Below, piece after piece: positions 5,749 through 6,782 of a stretch of DNA of 6,782 bases. The position numbers and the translations under genes were made by a program. The notes below the pieces were generated by a model. The model ran no database searches, was not told the DNA's origin, and worked only from the letters and a program-made list of their open reading frames with translations. The stretch is taken from positions 1-6,782 of the forward strand of contig JAKACL010000162.1 of NCBI GenBank assembly GCA_021821425.1. The letters are read 5' to 3'. Numbering within the stretch: the first letter of the stretch is position 1; each line of letters begins with the position of its first letter. The DNA comes from Pseudomonadota bacterium. Lineage in GTDB: Bacteria; Pseudomonadota; Gammaproteobacteria; Burkholderiales; Thiobacillaceae.

Positions 5749-6531
5749 TCAGCCGCCGTTTTTCAGGCGATCCATCACGCCGCGCTGATCGTTCGGATGA
5801 AAGAAGTAAGGATAAATGCTGCGGTCATCGGCAATGGTGCCCTTGCCGCCCACCGCCTCGATGCGTTCGCCGATATGGGAAAGCTTGATGTGCATCAGCA
5901 CCACATTGGTGCTGGAGGCTGCATAGAAACGCTCGCCGCCGATCTGCCTGAAGTCCAGCATGCGCTGGTAGAAAGGCCGGTGGCGGGGCGTCACTTCGAT
6001 CACGGCATCGGTCACGCCGTGCATCAGGCCATACAGGTAGGCGATGTTGATCATGCCGGCCAGCACCTGCTTGCTGCCCACCTGCTCGTCGATGGCGAGC
6101 TTGGTGATTTCGCCGACGTTCAGTCCCTGCGCGCGCAGCGCATCGACCTCTTCCTTGTAGCGTTCATCCGCGCACAGCCCCTCCGGCGAGTCGTAGCCGA
6201 TATTCAGGCTGCCGACGATGCGCTCTTCCATGTAGGCAAGCAGGGTGATGCGATTGGGCTGCTTGCGGATTTCGCCCGCCTGATAACCGCGCCAGGCATA
6301 GCGCTGTTGTACCAGCATCGTGGCGGCGCTGCGGGAGGCATCGGTTTGCGCCAGCCGGATCTTGAATTGCTGTTCGCCGAGGCTTTCCTCGTTGCCGCCC
6401 GGCGCGTCGCGCATGGCGGGACACAAGTCCTTCATGCGATAGGGACTCTGGATATTGACGATGGTCTTGTCAAAATCATCGGCCGCCACTTTATGGCGGT
6501 TTGCGAAGTAGTTCTTGAGGTTATTGATCAT
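5749..6531 (-). CDS. N-acyl amino acid synthase (FeeM)-like acyltransferase, GNAT/LuxI fold
   Basis: The 260-residue protein has a GNAT-like core at about 57-218 with features of the FeeM/N-acyl amino acid synthase family, related to acyl-homoserine lactone synthases. These include RLAQTDASR-x-AA at the start of the domain, R-x-GYQAG (81-86), the strand IVGSLNIGYDSPEGL (105-119), E-x-TKLAI (141-147), a helix YLYGLMHGVTDAVIEV (165-180) and PRHRPFYQRMLDF (182-194). Family members transfer a fatty acyl group, usually from acyl-ACP, to an amino acid or amine. A related class is known to accompany PEP-CTERM/exosortase genomes. An in-frame TGA three codons upstream of the ATG confirms the start; GAAG lies 5 nt upstream and GAGG 13 nt. 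It follows hemB by 48 bp and precedes the E1-like gene by 3 bp. The substrate cannot be read from sequence; an exosortase-associated acyltransferase is the main alternative name. Confidence 0.8.
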   Translation of the reverse strand: MINNLKNYFANRHKVAADDFDKTIVNIQSPYRMKDLCPAMRDAPGGNEESLGEQQFKIRLAQTDASRSAATMLVQQRYAWRGYQAGEIRKQPNRITLLAYMEERIVGSLNIGYDSPEGLCADERYKEEVDALRAQGLNVGEITKLAIDEQVGSKQVLAGMINIAYLYGLMHGVTDAVIEVTPRHRPFYQRMLDFRQIGGERFYAASSTNVVLMHIKLSHIGERIEAVGGKGTIADDRSIYPYFFHPNDQRGVMDRLKNGG

Positions 6532-6579
6532 ATGGCTTCATCGACCTCGCCACCCATGATTGATGCACAGGCTCTGCCT

Positions 6580-6782
<203 letters not shown>

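Overview
The window looks like a chromosomal segment of a GC-rich betaproteobacterium (Rhodocyclales or Nitrosomonadales type) that carries the exosortase/PEP-CTERM protein-sorting system. This placement is inferred from three things: a PrsT-type TPR lipoprotein, a PEP-CTERM-tagged exported protein behind a textbook sigma-54 promoter, and the overall protein style. No rRNA, tRNA or complete housekeeping gene fixes the taxon.

Left part, plus strand (1-2970): the last 52 codons of one TPR protein are followed after 25 bp by a complete 927-residue TPR lipoprotein of the PrsT type. The two C-termini are clearly homologous, so this is a tandem pair of TPR paralogues, probably one operon.

Middle (2971-4893): about 450 bp without a convincing gene come first. 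Then a minus-strand gene encodes a 261-residue secreted protein with an N-terminal signal peptide and a C-terminal PEP-CTERM anchor (3511-4296). It has its own strong intrinsic terminator (3424-3457) and a perfect -24/-12 promoter (4376-4392), preceded by a very AT-rich tract. Farther upstream, 4479-4893 has no credible gene. It does contain a long imperfect inverted repeat, an 18-bp tandem repeat with a nearby complementary partner, and a minus-strand hairpin followed by seven T. It may be a structured 3' UTR or a small RNA.

Right part, minus strand (4894-6782): the C-terminus of HemB (5-aminolevulinate dehydratase) is followed by an N-acyl amino acid synthase/FeeM-like (GNAT/LuxI-fold) acyltransferase and, 3 bp further on, by a ThiF/MoeB-like E1-type adenylating enzyme. 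The tight spacing suggests that acyltransferase and E1-like enzyme are co-translated. An enzyme that may acylate an amino compound, paired with one that adenylates a carboxylate, suggests a small lipid-amino-acid pathway. FeeM-type acyltransferases are a known companion class of PEP-CTERM/exosortase genomes. That pair is the best candidate here for an incompletely described system. The sigma-54-controlled PEP-CTERM gene is the best-supported regulatory find.
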